This document shows, piece after piece, positions 5,686 through 5,714 of a stretch of DNA of 5,714 bases. Origin of the DNA: Thermoflexales bacterium (GTDB lineage: Bacteria; Chloroflexota; Anaerolineae; Fen-1058); the NCBI GenBank assembly GCA_016931085.1, contig JAFGFO010000136.1, forward strand, positions 1 to 5,714, read 5' to 3'. The position numbers were made by a program, and so were the translations under genes. Within the stretch, counting starts at the first letter, position 1. Each line of letters opens with the position of its first letter. Below the pieces are notes generated by a model that did not search any database, was not told the DNA's origin, and saw nothing but the letters and a program-made list of their open reading frames with translations.

Positions 5686-5714
5686 ATGAGCAAAGTGGAC
5701 GATTATCGCCTGGC
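5686..5714 (+). CDS. Start of a gene cut off by the window edge
   Basis: ATG 5686 opens a frame reading M-S-K-V-D-D-Y-R-L-A to the right edge. GAGG at 5677-5680, five bases upstream, gives a reasonable ribosome binding site. Only nine codons and part of a tenth are visible, too few to name a family. The start is one base after the stop of the small ORF 5580-5684, so the two may be translationally coupled. Confidence 0.55.

Overview
This window is a run of plus-strand genes from a moderately GC-rich bacterial chromosome. GTG starts, purine-rich Shine-Dalgarno (SD) sites and the mix of ankyrin, HARE-HTH, TPR and cysteine-desulfurase-like families suggest an environmental bacterium, perhaps Chloroflexota (Anaerolineae-like). 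That guess rests on remembered family distribution, not on a phylogenetic marker, and is weak. I see no RNA gene, CRISPR array, transposase, attachment site or intrinsic terminator, and no gap above 300 bases without a gene.

Layout. 1-607: the 3' part of a CrtC/AttH-type lipocalin-fold protein whose 5' end lies outside the window. 653-1312: a small ankyrin-repeat protein with a separate conserved-looking C-terminal domain. 1428-1940: a HARE-HTH winged-helix protein that appears cut short at its C-terminus. 1990-2793: a TPR protein. 2961-4211: a PLP-dependent class V aminotransferase-fold protein of the 'cysteine desulfurase-like' (VC1184/TIGR01976) type, lacking a cysteine at the usual desulfurase position. 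4236-5474: a single-domain old-yellow-enzyme-like flavoprotein with four C-terminal cysteines suited to a [4Fe-4S] cluster. 5475-5685: a short region with several tiny, closely packed or overlapping reading frames, the best of which (5580-5684) has a good SD. 5686 to the edge: the start of another gene.

How the genes work together. The clearest functional unit is the PLP enzyme and the Fe-S/flavin oxidoreductase. They are 24 bases apart, same strand, each with its own SD, so they are probably co-transcribed and may act on related substrates. The first four genes have gaps of 45 to 167 bases and no evident shared job; they look like ordinary accessory genes. I found no convincing new multi-gene system. 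The points most worth a second look are the missing desulfurase cysteine, the Tyr-to-Gly change and cysteine spacing in the flavoenzyme, the truncated HARE-HTH gene, and the chain of tiny reading frames near the right edge.
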